Assembly: GCA_016841525.1 (NCBI GenBank)
Contig: JAENYZ010000006.1
Location: 116,509-180,508, forward strand
Length of the DNA stretch: 64,000 nt
From: Anaerolineaceae bacterium
Lineage (GTDB): Bacteria; Chloroflexota; Anaerolineae; Anaerolineales; Anaerolineaceae
Direction of reading: 5' to 3'
Part shown: positions 7,074 through 15,469 of the stretch, piece after piece
Numbering within the stretch: the stretch's first letter is position 1
Layout: every line of letters begins with the position of its first letter
Program-made: the position numbers and the translations under genes
The notes under the pieces: model-generated
The model's input: only the letters and a program-made list of their open reading frames with translations
Database searches by the model: none
Told to the model about the DNA's origin: nothing

Positions 7074-7850
7074 ATGTCAGCCTTAGAAATTAAAAATTTG
7101 CATGTTTCCATTGACGAGACGCCTATCATTAAGGGGCTAAACCTTAAGGTGAACAAGGGTGAGGTGCACGCAATCATGGGGCCGAATGGGACAGGCAAGT
7201 CAACCCTTGCATACGCAGTAATGGGACATCCAAAATATGAGATCACCGATGGGGATATCCTTGTCGATGGTGCGAGTGTTCTTGAATTGGCACCTGATGA
7301 ACGTTCACGAGCAGGTGTTTTCCTCGCATTTCAATACCCGGTATCCATTCCCGGTGTGACGGTGGCAAATTTTCTTCGAACGGCACTTAATGCACGACAC
7401 CGCCATATGGAGCCACCTCAAGGAGATATTTCAGTTTTAGAATTTAGAAAACTGCTCAAATCCAAGATGGACTTGCTTGAGATGGATTATGCTTTTGGCG
7501 GCCGTTATTTGAATGAGGGTTTTTCAGGTGGGGAGAAAAAACGAACGGAAGTATTACAATTAGCTGTTTTGGAGCCCGCTTTTGCCATTCTTGACGAAAC
7601 GGATTCAGGTCTCGATATTGACGCCATCAGGATTGTTTCTGAAGGTGTTAATGCCGTCAAGGGTCCAAACATGGGGGTGATGGTCATCACCCATTATCAA
7701 CGAATTTTGAATTATATCAAACCCGATTTTGTTCATATCATGTTTGACGGGCGAATTGTCGAATCTGGTGACCAGGAACTCTCACTTCTTTTAGAGGATG
7801 AAGGTTATGATTGGGTTCGTGAAAAGTATGGACTGGCAGAAGCATCATAA
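7074..7850 (+). CDS. sufC: SufC, Fe-S cluster assembly ABC ATPase
   Basis: 258 residues. Walker [10 protein letters not shown] is at 36-44, a Q-loop [10 protein letters not shown] follows, the signature FSGGEKKR is near 150, and Walker B/D-loop [11 protein letters not shown] is near 169-179. SufC is the cytoplasmic ATPase that drives conformational change in the SufBC2D scaffold during Fe-S assembly. GAGGAG precedes the ATG. It is first in the operon, with sufB 22 bp downstream. Its length is normal. Confidence 0.97.
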   Translation: MSALEIKNLHVSIDETPIIKGLNLKVNKGEVHAIMGPNGTGKSTLAYAVMGHPKYEITDGDILVDGASVLELAPDERSRAGVFLAFQYPVSIPGVTVANFLRTALNARHRHMEPPQGDISVLEFRKLLKSKMDLLEMDYAFGGRYLNEGFSGGEKKRTEVLQLAVLEPAFAILDETDSGLDIDAIRIVSEGVNAVKGPNMGVMVITHYQRILNYIKPDFVHIMFDGRIVESGDQELSLLLEDEGYDWVREKYGLAEAS

Positions 7851-7872
7851 GTGAAGATATTGGAGGTCTTCT

Positions 7873-9285
7873 ATGGGTAAGAACCCGGAGACTGAGTTTT
7901 TAGATGAATTAGGAGAATACCAGTTTGGGTTTAGTGATCCAGAATCATTTGTTTTTAAAAGCAGAAAAGGACTGGACGAAGAGGTTGTAAGGCAAATTTC
8001 TGCTTTGAAGGGCGAACCAAAATGGATGCTGGAATTTCGCCTGAAAGCATTGAAACATTATCAAAACAGACCCATTCCAACCTGGGGTGCTGATTTGAGT
8101 GATCTGGATTTTGATGATATCTATTATTATCTTAAGCCAACTGAGGGCGAGGGAACATCCTGGGATGATGTCCCCGACACGATAAAAAATACGTTTGAAA
8201 AGCTTGGTATTCCAGAAGCAGAGCAGAAATATCTTGCTGGTGTTGGTGCACAATACGAATCTGAAATGATTTACCACAGCGTCCAGAAGGAATTGGAAGA
8301 AATTGGTGTGATCTTTCTCTCAATTGAGGAGGGATTGAGACAACACCCAGATTTATTCCGAGAATATTTTTCAACAGTCATCCCGATTCAGGACAATAAA
8401 TTTGCTGCCCTGAACAGCGCAGTATGGTCTGGCGGTTCTTTTGTTTACATTCCACCAGGTGTGAAAGTTGACCTTCCCCTGCAGGCTTATTTCAGGTTGA
8501 ATGCGGCCAATATTGGGCAATTCGAACGCTCATTAATCATTGCTGATGAAGGCGCACAGGTACATTATGTTGAGGGTTGTACTGCACCAACGTATTCAAC
8601 AAACTCATTCCACAGCGGCGTGATTGAGATCGTTGTGAAAAAGAACGCCCGCGTCCGCTATTCAACGATCCAAAACTGGTCGAGTAATGTTTATAACCTG
8701 GTGACGCAGCGTGCTAAGGTATATGAAAACGGTACGATGGAATGGGTCGATGCAAATCTGGGTTCTAAGGTTACTATGAAATATCCTTCATGTTATTTGA
8801 TGGAACCGGGGGCACATGGTGAAATTCTATCTGTTGCCTTTGCCGGGCCAAATCAACACCAGGATGCAGGCGGCAAAGCGATTCATTTTGCACCAAATAC
8901 AAGCAGCAAAATTACATCTAAATCGATCAGCCGCGGGAATGGGCGATCCTCTTACCGTGGATTGCTGAAAATTCATGCCAATGCAGAGGGCTCAAAATCA
9001 AACGTGGTTTGTGATGCCCTCTTACTTGACCCCGAATCACGGTCTGATACTTATCCCTACATTGAAGTCGATGCTCATGATGTGAGCCTTGGTCACGAAG
9101 CGACTGTTTCAAAAGTAGGTGATGAGCAGTTGTTTTATTTGATGAGCCGAGGGCTCAGTGAAGAAGAGGCAACAACGATGGTTGTGTCCGGGTTTATTGA
9201 ACCGCTGGTTAAAGAACTGCCGATGGAATACGCTGTCGAAATGAACCGCTTAATTCAATTGCAAATGATTGGCTCTGTAGGATAA
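7873..9285 (+). CDS. sufB: SufB, Fe-S scaffold subunit
   Basis: 470 residues with the SufBD core. Segments [34 protein letters not shown] and [20 protein letters not shown] are typical of SufB, and the C-terminus has the expected [33 protein letters not shown]. SufB carries the nascent cluster in the SufBC2D complex, and the Cys in VEGCTAP is well conserved in SufB. The neighbours sufC and sufD support the call. Length is normal. Confidence 0.97.
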   Translation: MGKNPETEFLDELGEYQFGFSDPESFVFKSRKGLDEEVVRQISALKGEPKWMLEFRLKALKHYQNRPIPTWGADLSDLDFDDIYYYLKPTEGEGTSWDDVPDTIKNTFEKLGIPEAEQKYLAGVGAQYESEMIYHSVQKELEEIGVIFLSIEEGLRQHPDLFREYFSTVIPIQDNKFAALNSAVWSGGSFVYIPPGVKVDLPLQAYFRLNAANIGQFERSLIIADEGAQVHYVEGCTAPTYSTNSFHSGVIEIVVKKNARVRYSTIQNWSSNVYNLVTQRAKVYENGTMEWVDANLGSKVTMKYPSCYLMEPGAHGEILSVAFAGPNQHQDAGGKAIHFAPNTSSKITSKSISRGNGRSSYRGLLKIHANAEGSKSNVVCDALLLDPESRSDTYPYIEVDAHDVSLGHEATVSKVGDEQLFYLMSRGLSEEEATTMVVSGFIEPLVKELPMEYAVEMNRLIQLQMIGSVG

Positions 9286-9305
9286 TCGGGAAAGAAGCAC
9301 AATAT

Positions 9306-10661
9306 ATGACGTCTAAAGCACCAAAAGTAATCATTAAGAAATCATCGGGACGGACACGAGAAAGCCTGTCAGAATTTAAATTTGATCAAAAACAGATTCC
9401 CCTTGCTAAAGAGGCAGGGTTGCGAGATTATCGTGAAAATGCCTGGGAAAATTATCAAAAGCTTTCTTTTCCAAGTTTGAAGGATGAAGCATGGCGGCGA
9501 ACAGATATTCGTCGTTTAAATACAGGTGCTTTTTCATTTCCCAACAAAGAAATTGAATACCAGGGACCACCAAACAAGCTTTTAGATCCGGTCATCCTCG
9601 GCGATGGACGCTCTGGCCAAATTGTTTCTGGTGCGATTGAAACGCAAATCAATCTGGATCAAGAACTGGTTCGAAAAGGTGTGATCTTCACCAATTTTCA
9701 TACAGCAGAAATCAATAATCCTGAACTCTTATCGAAACTGTTGGGGAAAATCGTTTCTCCTGACGAAGATAAATTTACAGCTTTAGCTGCAGCCCTGTCA
9801 AAAGATGGCGTCTTTTTATATGTTCCCAAAAATGTAGTGATAGATCAGCCGCTTCACAGCCTTTATTGGGGGGCTGGTGAAAATACTGCCTTTATCAACC
9901 ATATCCTCGTGTGGCTTGAGGATGGTGCACAGGTCACTTTTGTTCATGAATCCTCCTCTCCAAAGGGTGATCTTGGTTCACAGGTTTTCCATGATGGCAT
10001 TGTGGAAATTTACGTTGGCAAGAATGCGCACCTGAACTTTGTAGAATTACAGTCCTGGGGGCAGAATGTTTGGTCATTCACCCGTGAGCGCGCTAAAGTT
10101 ATGGGGGATGGAAAGCTGGATTGGATTTTTGGTGCAATGGGAACGCAATTGACAAAGAATTTCTCAGATATTGACCTTGTTGAGCCGGGTGCAGAAGGGC
10201 GGATTTCCGGTTTCTATTTCGCGAATGGTACCCAACACCTGGATCATGACACTCAGCAGAATCACCTTGCTGGCAACACCATCAGCGACCTCTTATATAA
10301 AGGTGCTTTGATGGATGAAAGCCGTTCTGTATGGCAAGGGATGATTTATGTCGCTCCTGGCGCAGATGGGACGGACGGGTACCAGGCAAATCGAAACCTG
10401 ATCCTGAGTAAGGGCGCTCGAGCAGACTCAATCCCGGGCTTGGAGATTTTAGCAGATGATGTTCGCTGCACACATGGTGCAACCGTTGGGAAAATTGACG
10501 AAGATGAACTTTTCTATCTCTACAGTCGGGGAATCCCTAAGGATGAGGCTCGACAATTAATTGTCATGGGCTTTTTTGAGCGCATTATGGATCGTATTCC
10601 TTTTGAGGGCGTTCAAAATCGATTTAAGGATGCCATCATTGACAAAATGTCAGGTGGGTAA
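9306..10661 (+). CDS. sufD: SufD, Fe-S scaffold partner
   Basis: 451 residues, SufBD family. N-terminal residues are charged and helical (YRENAWENYQKL, then DEAWRRTDIRRL), followed by the beta-helical core with DGVFLYVPKNVVIDQPLHSLYW and QTHxxxxT-like segments, and a C-terminus SRGIPKDEARQLIVMGFFERIMDRIP. SufD lacks the SufB-type cysteine, as expected. It forms the SufB-SufD heterodimer on which clusters are built. No sufS or sufU follows, unlike many sufCBDSU operons, so the sulfur donor must be encoded elsewhere. Confidence 0.95.
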   Translation: MTSKAPKVIIKKSSGRTRESLSEFKFDQKQIPLAKEAGLRDYRENAWENYQKLSFPSLKDEAWRRTDIRRLNTGAFSFPNKEIEYQGPPNKLLDPVILGDGRSGQIVSGAIETQINLDQELVRKGVIFTNFHTAEINNPELLSKLLGKIVSPDEDKFTALAAALSKDGVFLYVPKNVVIDQPLHSLYWGAGENTAFINHILVWLEDGAQVTFVHESSSPKGDLGSQVFHDGIVEIYVGKNAHLNFVELQSWGQNVWSFTRERAKVMGDGKLDWIFGAMGTQLTKNFSDIDLVEPGAEGRISGFYFANGTQHLDHDTQQNHLAGNTISDLLYKGALMDESRSVWQGMIYVAPGADGTDGYQANRNLILSKGARADSIPGLEILADDVRCTHGATVGKIDEDELFYLYSRGIPKDEARQLIVMGFFERIMDRIPFEGVQNRFKDAIIDKMSGG

Positions 10662-10782
10662 ATTCAAAACAATGATTCATATCATAATCTAATAGAAAAT
10701 TGTTATCATTTCTGCTACAATAGGTAAGTTGATTTTGTTTTGACATGATCAAATGATAAAAAATTTTTAGGAGGATTATTTA

Positions 10783-11076
10783 ATGGCAAGATCACCATTT
10801 ATGAGACCACCCGACGAGGATCAAACCTATCAAGTTGGGGATCCAGTAGAGGTTTATTGTGACCATGAAAAAAACGGTGACCGAATTCGTGATTGGGCTC
10901 GGGGGATTGTTGTTCAGGTGGATGAAAAAATGGTAGCGGTGCAATTCCGAACAAACGTGTACTTGACAGACGGTTGGATGGTTCCAGACCACATATTGTG
11001 GTTTCCTTTTGACTCAAAATTACTTCGTCAAGCCAAAAAGGATTCACCCCGACCGACAGGTTATCAAACCAGTTAA
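10783..11076 (+). CDS. Small conserved protein of unknown function beside sufD
   Basis: A 97-residue soluble protein with a strong AGGAGG ribosome binding site eight bases before the ATG. The sequence reads as a short beta-barrel: YQVGDPVEVYCDH, WARGIVVQVDEKMVAVQF, then TDGWMVPDHILWFP. This layout resembles SH3/KOW-like modules, but I do not assign a family. It lies between sufD and a Rieske ferredoxin on the same strand, which may indicate a Fe-S link. A run of charged residues near the middle (CDHEKNGDRIRDW) carries the only Cys. Confidence 0.6.
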   Translation: MARSPFMRPPDEDQTYQVGDPVEVYCDHEKNGDRIRDWARGIVVQVDEKMVAVQFRTNVYLTDGWMVPDHILWFPFDSKLLRQAKKDSPRPTGYQTS

Positions 11077-11133
11077 GGAAAATTTCAAACTTCACTCCAA
11101 TAACTCGCAGAAAATTAGCCAAGGAAATATTAA

Positions 11134-11454
11134 ATGACAGAATTATCTTTTATTTCTGTGTGTCCTGAAGAAGAATTGCCACCAGGTGAACGCTTATTCC
11201 TGGAAATTGAAAACAAATCCATTGTGATTTTTAACTTGGCTGGAGATTATTACGCGATCGAAGACGTATGTACACATGATGACGGTCCACTTGGCGAAGG
11301 TGAAGTAGAAGATCATCAGATCATTTGCCCCAGGCATGGCGCTCGATTTGACATTCGAACAGGCGAGGTTTTAACATTGCCAGCTATCCAAGATGTACCT
11401 GCTTATCATGTTCGTGTTGTTGATGGGATGATTGAAATTGGGATAAAATCGTAA
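11134..11454 (+). CDS. Rieske [2Fe-2S] ferredoxin
   Basis: 106 residues. The Rieske ligands are C46-T-H48 and C65-P-R-H68, in CTHDDGPLGEGEVE and ICPRHGARFD. The absence of a transmembrane helix makes it a soluble ferredoxin, as in dioxygenase or nitrite-reductase accessory ferredoxins. In an anaerobe beside suf genes it probably acts as a small electron carrier or repair factor, which is inference. It ends the suf-direction gene run at a strong terminator. Confidence 0.9.
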   Translation: MTELSFISVCPEEELPPGERLFLEIENKSIVIFNLAGDYYAIEDVCTHDDGPLGEGEVEDHQIICPRHGARFDIRTGEVLTLPAIQDVPAYHVRVVDGMIEIGIKS

Positions 11455-11472
11455 AATAGTTTTATTAAGAAT

Positions 11473-11506
11473 AAAAAAACGGCTGCTTCTCAACAGCCGT
11501 TTTTTT
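11473..11506. terminator. Bidirectional rho-independent terminator
   Basis: A perfect 13-bp stem (AAAAAAACGGCTG / CAGCCGTTTTTTT) with an 8-base loop lies between the converging Rieske and PIG-L genes. A and T runs at both sides give U-tracts for both strands. Confidence 0.92.
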
Positions 11507-11508
11507 GT

Positions 11509-12162
11509 TTAATATTCCTTATCGCCAAATTGGCCGACAATTCTCAAAATGTCAAAACCTTCAGCGTATGGCCTTTCTGCGAGGGCACCATGGCGAATTG
11601 CGGTTGAATGGATGATATTTTCATCAAAATAATACTTATCGGCATAAGTCCCATAGGCTTTTAATGCCTTAATTTTTGTTTTCACGGCTTCCTCAGAGAC
11701 CTCAACCAAAAAATCAGGGAAAAAACCGTAACTGGATCGAAGCACATCGAAACCTAAGAGTGTCGTACCGCGAAATGCACGCAGGGCTTCTTCGGTGATG
11801 GTTTTATGATCCTGGTGAATGTCATTTGCGGTATGCACAAGGACAACCTCGGGATGATATTGTTTTTTAAGCCCGATCATCACCTCAAGGATTTCCTGGC
11901 GGGCAGCTTGAAAACGGCGAGTTGTGAAATCATGCAGGATTGCGTTTTCAGGTTTTACACCAAGAATCTTCATGCTTTCTCTGTGCTCGTCCACCAAGTT
12001 TGTTAAAAGCGGATTTTCCTGGTTGTCAGAAAGGGTGACACAGACAACATTGGTTTGATCTACAATATCCGCAATCAATGCCCCACATCCCAGTTCAATA
12101 TCATCAGGATGGGCGCCGATGCATAAAACGGTTTCACCAAAAAAGGTCATATTGTGATTCAT
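11509..12162 (-). CDS. PIG-L/LmbE-family deacetylase
   Basis: About 217 residues. AHPDDIELGCGA near the N-terminus and a downstream HTANDIHQDHKT supply the zinc site (H-x-D-D and a distant H) of the PIG-L deacetylase family, which removes acetyl groups from N-acetylglucosamine-type substrates. The start is chosen at 12162, with AGGTG just upstream; GTG at 12168 and ATG at 12165 are alternatives. It begins seven bases past the stop of the methyltransferase gene, so they form an operon. The substrate (a glycan, lipid or small metabolite) cannot be told. Confidence 0.85.
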   Translation of the reverse strand: MNHNMTFFGETVLCIGAHPDDIELGCGALIADIVDQTNVVCVTLSDNQENPLLTNLVDEHRESMKILGVKPENAILHDFTTRRFQAARQEILEVMIGLKKQYHPEVVLVHTANDIHQDHKTITEEALRAFRGTTLLGFDVLRSSYGFFPDFLVEVSEEAVKTKIKALKAYGTYADKYYFDENIIHSTAIRHGALAERPYAEGFDILRIVGQFGDKEY

Positions 12163-12168
12163 CATCAC

Positions 12169-12969
12169 CTACTTTGTTGCTAAGAAACCGCCGACGACTT
12201 TGGTCATCACCAGTTTACCGTCTTTCTCAAAACGTTTTTTTGCGACACTGGCTATATTCTCCATGATTTTTTCAAAATCCTCTTTCGTTTTGAAAAATGT
12301 ATTCCACAGCAAGCGATCTTCAGAGAGTGATGCCCGTGTGTATGCGAGGAAGGGGTCCACGGTGGGGAATATCAGGGGATTTTCAAAGACGATTACATCG
12401 ACTTCGGAAAATTGGGCTTTAATTGTGTCGAGAATTTCAGAAGCATAGCGAGAGCTACCGGGCATCGGCGGGATTTCTTTCCCTGTCGCTTCCTGAATGA
12501 CCTCATAAAACATTTGTTTGTTTTCAGGCATTGGTCCAGTTGTGAAAAGGTGCCCGCTTGTCTTCAATACGCGATGCATTTCTTTGATCGTGAACGGCAT
12601 ATCTTCAGCATAATAAATTGCGAAAGAGCATGAGACCAGATCAAATGTTTTTGTCTCAAATGGGAATGTTTTGTTGAAATCTAATTCCTGAAAAGTAATC
12701 CGGCTGCCCAATTTAGCGTTTTCTTCTTGTGCTTTGCTGAGCAGTTCCTCTGATACATCACCGCCTGTGATGCTGGCTTTGCCGTTGAGGTGTGTCAGGT
12801 ACGAAAAACACTGCTTTCCAGCACCGCAGCCCACATCAAGGATTGACATACCCTGGGCCAGGGGGAGTACTTCAAGCATCCATTTGTCGATATCCCGTGC
12901 GCCGTATGCATCATGGATGTTGATGCGAGTGATTAAATCACTGCTTGTTTCTTTATATTCGATTTTCAT
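12169..12969 (-). CDS. Class I SAM-dependent methyltransferase
   Basis: 266 residues. Motif I ILDVGCGAGKQC is near 44-55, then SITGGDVSEELL, and the post-motif segment FDLVSCSFAIYYAED with LKTSGHLFTTGPMPENK. This is a Methyltransf_11-type fold. AAAGGA precedes the ATG. Directly downstream is the PIG-L deacetylase, suggesting a shared sugar, lipid or thiol pathway (inference). There is no signal peptide. Confidence 0.85.
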   Translation of the reverse strand: MKIEYKETSSDLITRINIHDAYGARDIDKWMLEVLPLAQGMSILDVGCGAGKQCFSYLTHLNGKASITGGDVSEELLSKAQEENAKLGSRITFQELDFNKTFPFETKTFDLVSCSFAIYYAEDMPFTIKEMHRVLKTSGHLFTTGPMPENKQMFYEVIQEATGKEIPPMPGSSRYASEILDTIKAQFSEVDVIVFENPLIFPTVDPFLAYTRASLSEDRLLWNTFFKTKEDFEKIMENIASVAKKRFEKDGKLVMTKVVGGFLATK

Positions 12970-13036
12970 AAGATTCCTTTTTCTGTAAATTTTCTGCAGA
13001 TAAGTATATTAGGAATGTGTTAGAACGGTCAAGGTG

Positions 13037-14113
13037 TTAGCAAATGCGCGGCAGGATTTCTCCTGACAGCATATCAATAATTCTGGTGGAGCCGAAGGCG
13101 GTATTAAGCAGAACCATCCCGGGATCTTCGCCAAAAACAGATCCAATTCGCATAGCATTAACGCCATAAGGTGATTTTTTGATAATGTTTAAGGCTTTTT
13201 CTATATTTTCTTCAGGAAGAATGACGATGAGTTTACCCTCGTTTGCTAAATAAATAGGGTCGAAACCAAGCAATTCGCATGCTGTGCGAACATCAGGCTT
13301 GACAGGAAGGGATTCTTCCTCAAGGCGGATGCTGACTTCACTCTGGCAGGCAATTTCCTTCAGAGAGGTTCCAAGCCCGCCGCGGGTTGGGTCCCGTAAG
13401 ACATGTACGTTTGGTATTGCATCCAGCAGATCAGCGATCATGTGATTGAGCGGGGCGACATCTGATGTAATTTCCGATTCAAAGCCAAGCTCACCACGCG
13501 CCTGGAGTACCGCAATTCCATGATCTCCTAAAGTTCCAGAGATGATGACTGCATCACCAGGTTGAGCAAATTGGCCGCCTATTTGTCTATTATTCGGGAT
13601 CACACCAAAACCTGCCGTGTTAATGAAAATACCGTCCGCTTTCCCCTTTTCTACAACTTTGGTATCACCGGCAACAATTTGGATACCTGCTTCAATGCAA
13701 GCTTGAGCCATTGAGTCAATGACCCTGTTTAGCGATTCGATAGGGAAACCCTCTTCAAGGATAAAGCCGGCTGTCAGATATTTTGGCTCTGCACCGAGCA
13801 TGGCAACATCGTTCACTGTTCCGCAAACAGATAAGCGACCGATATCTCCACCCGGATAGAAAATGGGTGAGACAACATGTGAGTCTGTTGAGATAGCAAT
13901 TTGTCCATTAAATCCGTCAAAATCCAATCTGGCAGCGTCATTCCCCTCAGCGAGGTAGGCGTTGCCTATGCGGGATTGGAAATTGTTTTTGATCAGGTCC
14001 GATGTCATTTGCCCGCCGCTGCCGTGTCCAATAACCACCGTTTCTGTATGATGATGGGGGATAGGACACGTTGGTCCTTGCATGCTGGTTGGAGGGGTTT
14101 GTTTCTCTGTCAT
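13037..14113 (-). CDS. hypE: HypE, [NiFe] hydrogenase maturation (thiocarbamoyl dehydratase)
   Basis: 358 residues, AIRS/PurM-like fold. GHGSGGQMTSDLI lies near the N-terminus, then DSHVVSPIFYPGGDIGRLSVCGTVNDVAMLGA. The C-terminus ends ILPRIC, giving the essential terminal Cys that carries the thiocarboxamide later dehydrated to the cyanide ligand. It is last in the hypABFCDE run and has a normal length. Confidence 0.96.
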   Translation of the reverse strand: MTEKQTPPTSMQGPTCPIPHHHTETVVIGHGSGGQMTSDLIKNNFQSRIGNAYLAEGNDAARLDFDGFNGQIAISTDSHVVSPIFYPGGDIGRLSVCGTVNDVAMLGAEPKYLTAGFILEEGFPIESLNRVIDSMAQACIEAGIQIVAGDTKVVEKGKADGIFINTAGFGVIPNNRQIGGQFAQPGDAVIISGTLGDHGIAVLQARGELGFESEITSDVAPLNHMIADLLDAIPNVHVLRDPTRGGLGTSLKEIACQSEVSIRLEEESLPVKPDVRTACELLGFDPIYLANEGKLIVILPEENIEKALNIIKKSPYGVNAMRIGSVFGEDPGMVLLNTAFGSTRIIDMLSGEILPRIC

Positions 14114-14115
14114 CC

Positions 14116-15219
14116 TTATTTTTTCCCATACCGGTAGTAGGCTGCACAGGCACCTTCTGATGAGACCATTGGTGCACCAAGCGGGTTTTGTGGTTTGCAG
14201 AGAGTTCCAAATGCAGGGCAGTCTGAAGGTTTCTTAAGTCCTTGAAGGACCTGGCCGGCAATACAAATTTCAGACTCTTCAGTTTTTATGTCACCCGAAT
14301 CAAAACGGTCTGCAGCATCAAAGTATCTGTAATTTTCTCGTAAACCAAAGCCGCTTTTTGGAATACTGCCAATACCACGCCAATTTCGGTCGACAGGTTC
14401 GAAAACCTTTTTGATCATCGCCTGTGCTGCTTGATTTCCTTGATAAGTTACCGCACGCGTGTATGCGTTTTCTACAGCGACGCAATCCTCCTCCAACATA
14501 GATATGGTTTGGAGGATGCCATTAACAAGGTCAAGGGGTTCAAATCCAGTGACTACGATAGGAGTCTGGTATTGTTCTGCAATGGGGGGGTATTCCCAGT
14601 ATCCCATAACCGCACACACATGCCCTGCCGCTAAAAATCCCTGGATGCGATTGTCAGGGCTTCCAAGAATGGCATGCATCGCAGGTGGAACGAGGACGTT
14701 GGCAGCTAAGATGGAAAAATTCTTCAGACCCATTTTTTCTGCCTGCAGTACAGCCATGGCGTTGGCTGGTGCCGTTGTTTCAAAACCGATGGCAAAAAAG
14801 ACGACTTGTTTATCGGGGTTGTTTCTTGCGATTTCTACGGCATCCAGTGGTGAGTAAACCACCCGCACTTGGCCGCCGGAAGCCCTAACCGAGAATAGAT
14901 CACCATCTGACCCAGGTACCCGAAGCATGTCTCCAAAGGAAGTAAAAATCACATCAGGCTGCTTTGCAATCCAAAGTGCCTGATCAATTAATTCAAGGGA
15001 GGTAACACATACCGGACAACCTGGTCCGTGCACAAGTTCCAATGAATCAGGCAGTAGTTGATCCAGTCCATACTGCATGATGGCGTGGGTTTGCCCCCCG
15101 CAAATTTCCATCAAAGACCAGGGTTTTGTCATCCGTTTGTGGATTTCACCAAGAGCAGTTTTGACTAAATCTGCATTGCGGTAGCCGGATAAGAATTTTG
15201 GTGTTCCCATATTACTCAT
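14116..15219 (-). CDS. hypD: HypD, [NiFe] hydrogenase Fe(CN)2CO scaffold enzyme
   Basis: 367 residues. The active-site Cys lies in [15 protein letters not shown] (about 38-52). GPGCPVCV follows, and the C-terminal cluster cysteines are in the [27 protein letters not shown] region. HypD with HypC holds the Fe and ligands before transfer to the large subunit. It overlaps hypC by eight bases and precedes hypE by two. Confidence 0.96.
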   Translation of the reverse strand: MSNMGTPKFLSGYRNADLVKTALGEIHKRMTKPWSLMEICGGQTHAIMQYGLDQLLPDSLELVHGPGCPVCVTSLELIDQALWIAKQPDVIFTSFGDMLRVPGSDGDLFSVRASGGQVRVVYSPLDAVEIARNNPDKQVVFFAIGFETTAPANAMAVLQAEKMGLKNFSILAANVLVPPAMHAILGSPDNRIQGFLAAGHVCAVMGYWEYPPIAEQYQTPIVVTGFEPLDLVNGILQTISMLEEDCVAVENAYTRAVTYQGNQAAQAMIKKVFEPVDRNWRGIGSIPKSGFGLRENYRYFDAADRFDSGDIKTEESEICIAGQVLQGLKKPSDCPAFGTLCKPQNPLGAPMVSSEGACAAYYRYGKK

Positions 15220-15466
15220 TTAGCGAGTTTTCCTCTTCCGCAAGCTCAGCCATTTCCTGCAGGATATCCAGGGTTTCCTGTGCTTCATCCTCGCTTAAGA
15301 GGTTCAAGGCAAACCCTGCATGAACAATTGTCCAATCACCGGGCTTGGCTTCAGGAATGACTTCGATACATACCTCTCGACTTACACCGCCAAAATCGAT
15401 CTTTGCCATTTTGGTGCCATGATTTTCATAAATGGTTATTATTTTTCCTGGTATGCCTAAACACAT
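15212..15466 (-). CDS. hypC: HypC, hydrogenase maturation chaperone
   Basis: 84 residues starting MCLGIPGKI, with the essential Cys2. HypC carries the Fe(CN)2CO unit with HypD and chaperones the immature large subunit. The acidic C-terminal tail ([14 protein letters not shown]) is longer than in some homologues. The ATG is preceded by the hypF stop three bases away. Confidence 0.95.
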   Translation of the reverse strand: MCLGIPGKIITIYENHGTKMAKIDFGGVSREVCIEVIPEAKPGDWTIVHAGFALNLLSEDEAQETLDILQEMAELAEEENSLNE

Positions 15467-15469
15467 AAT

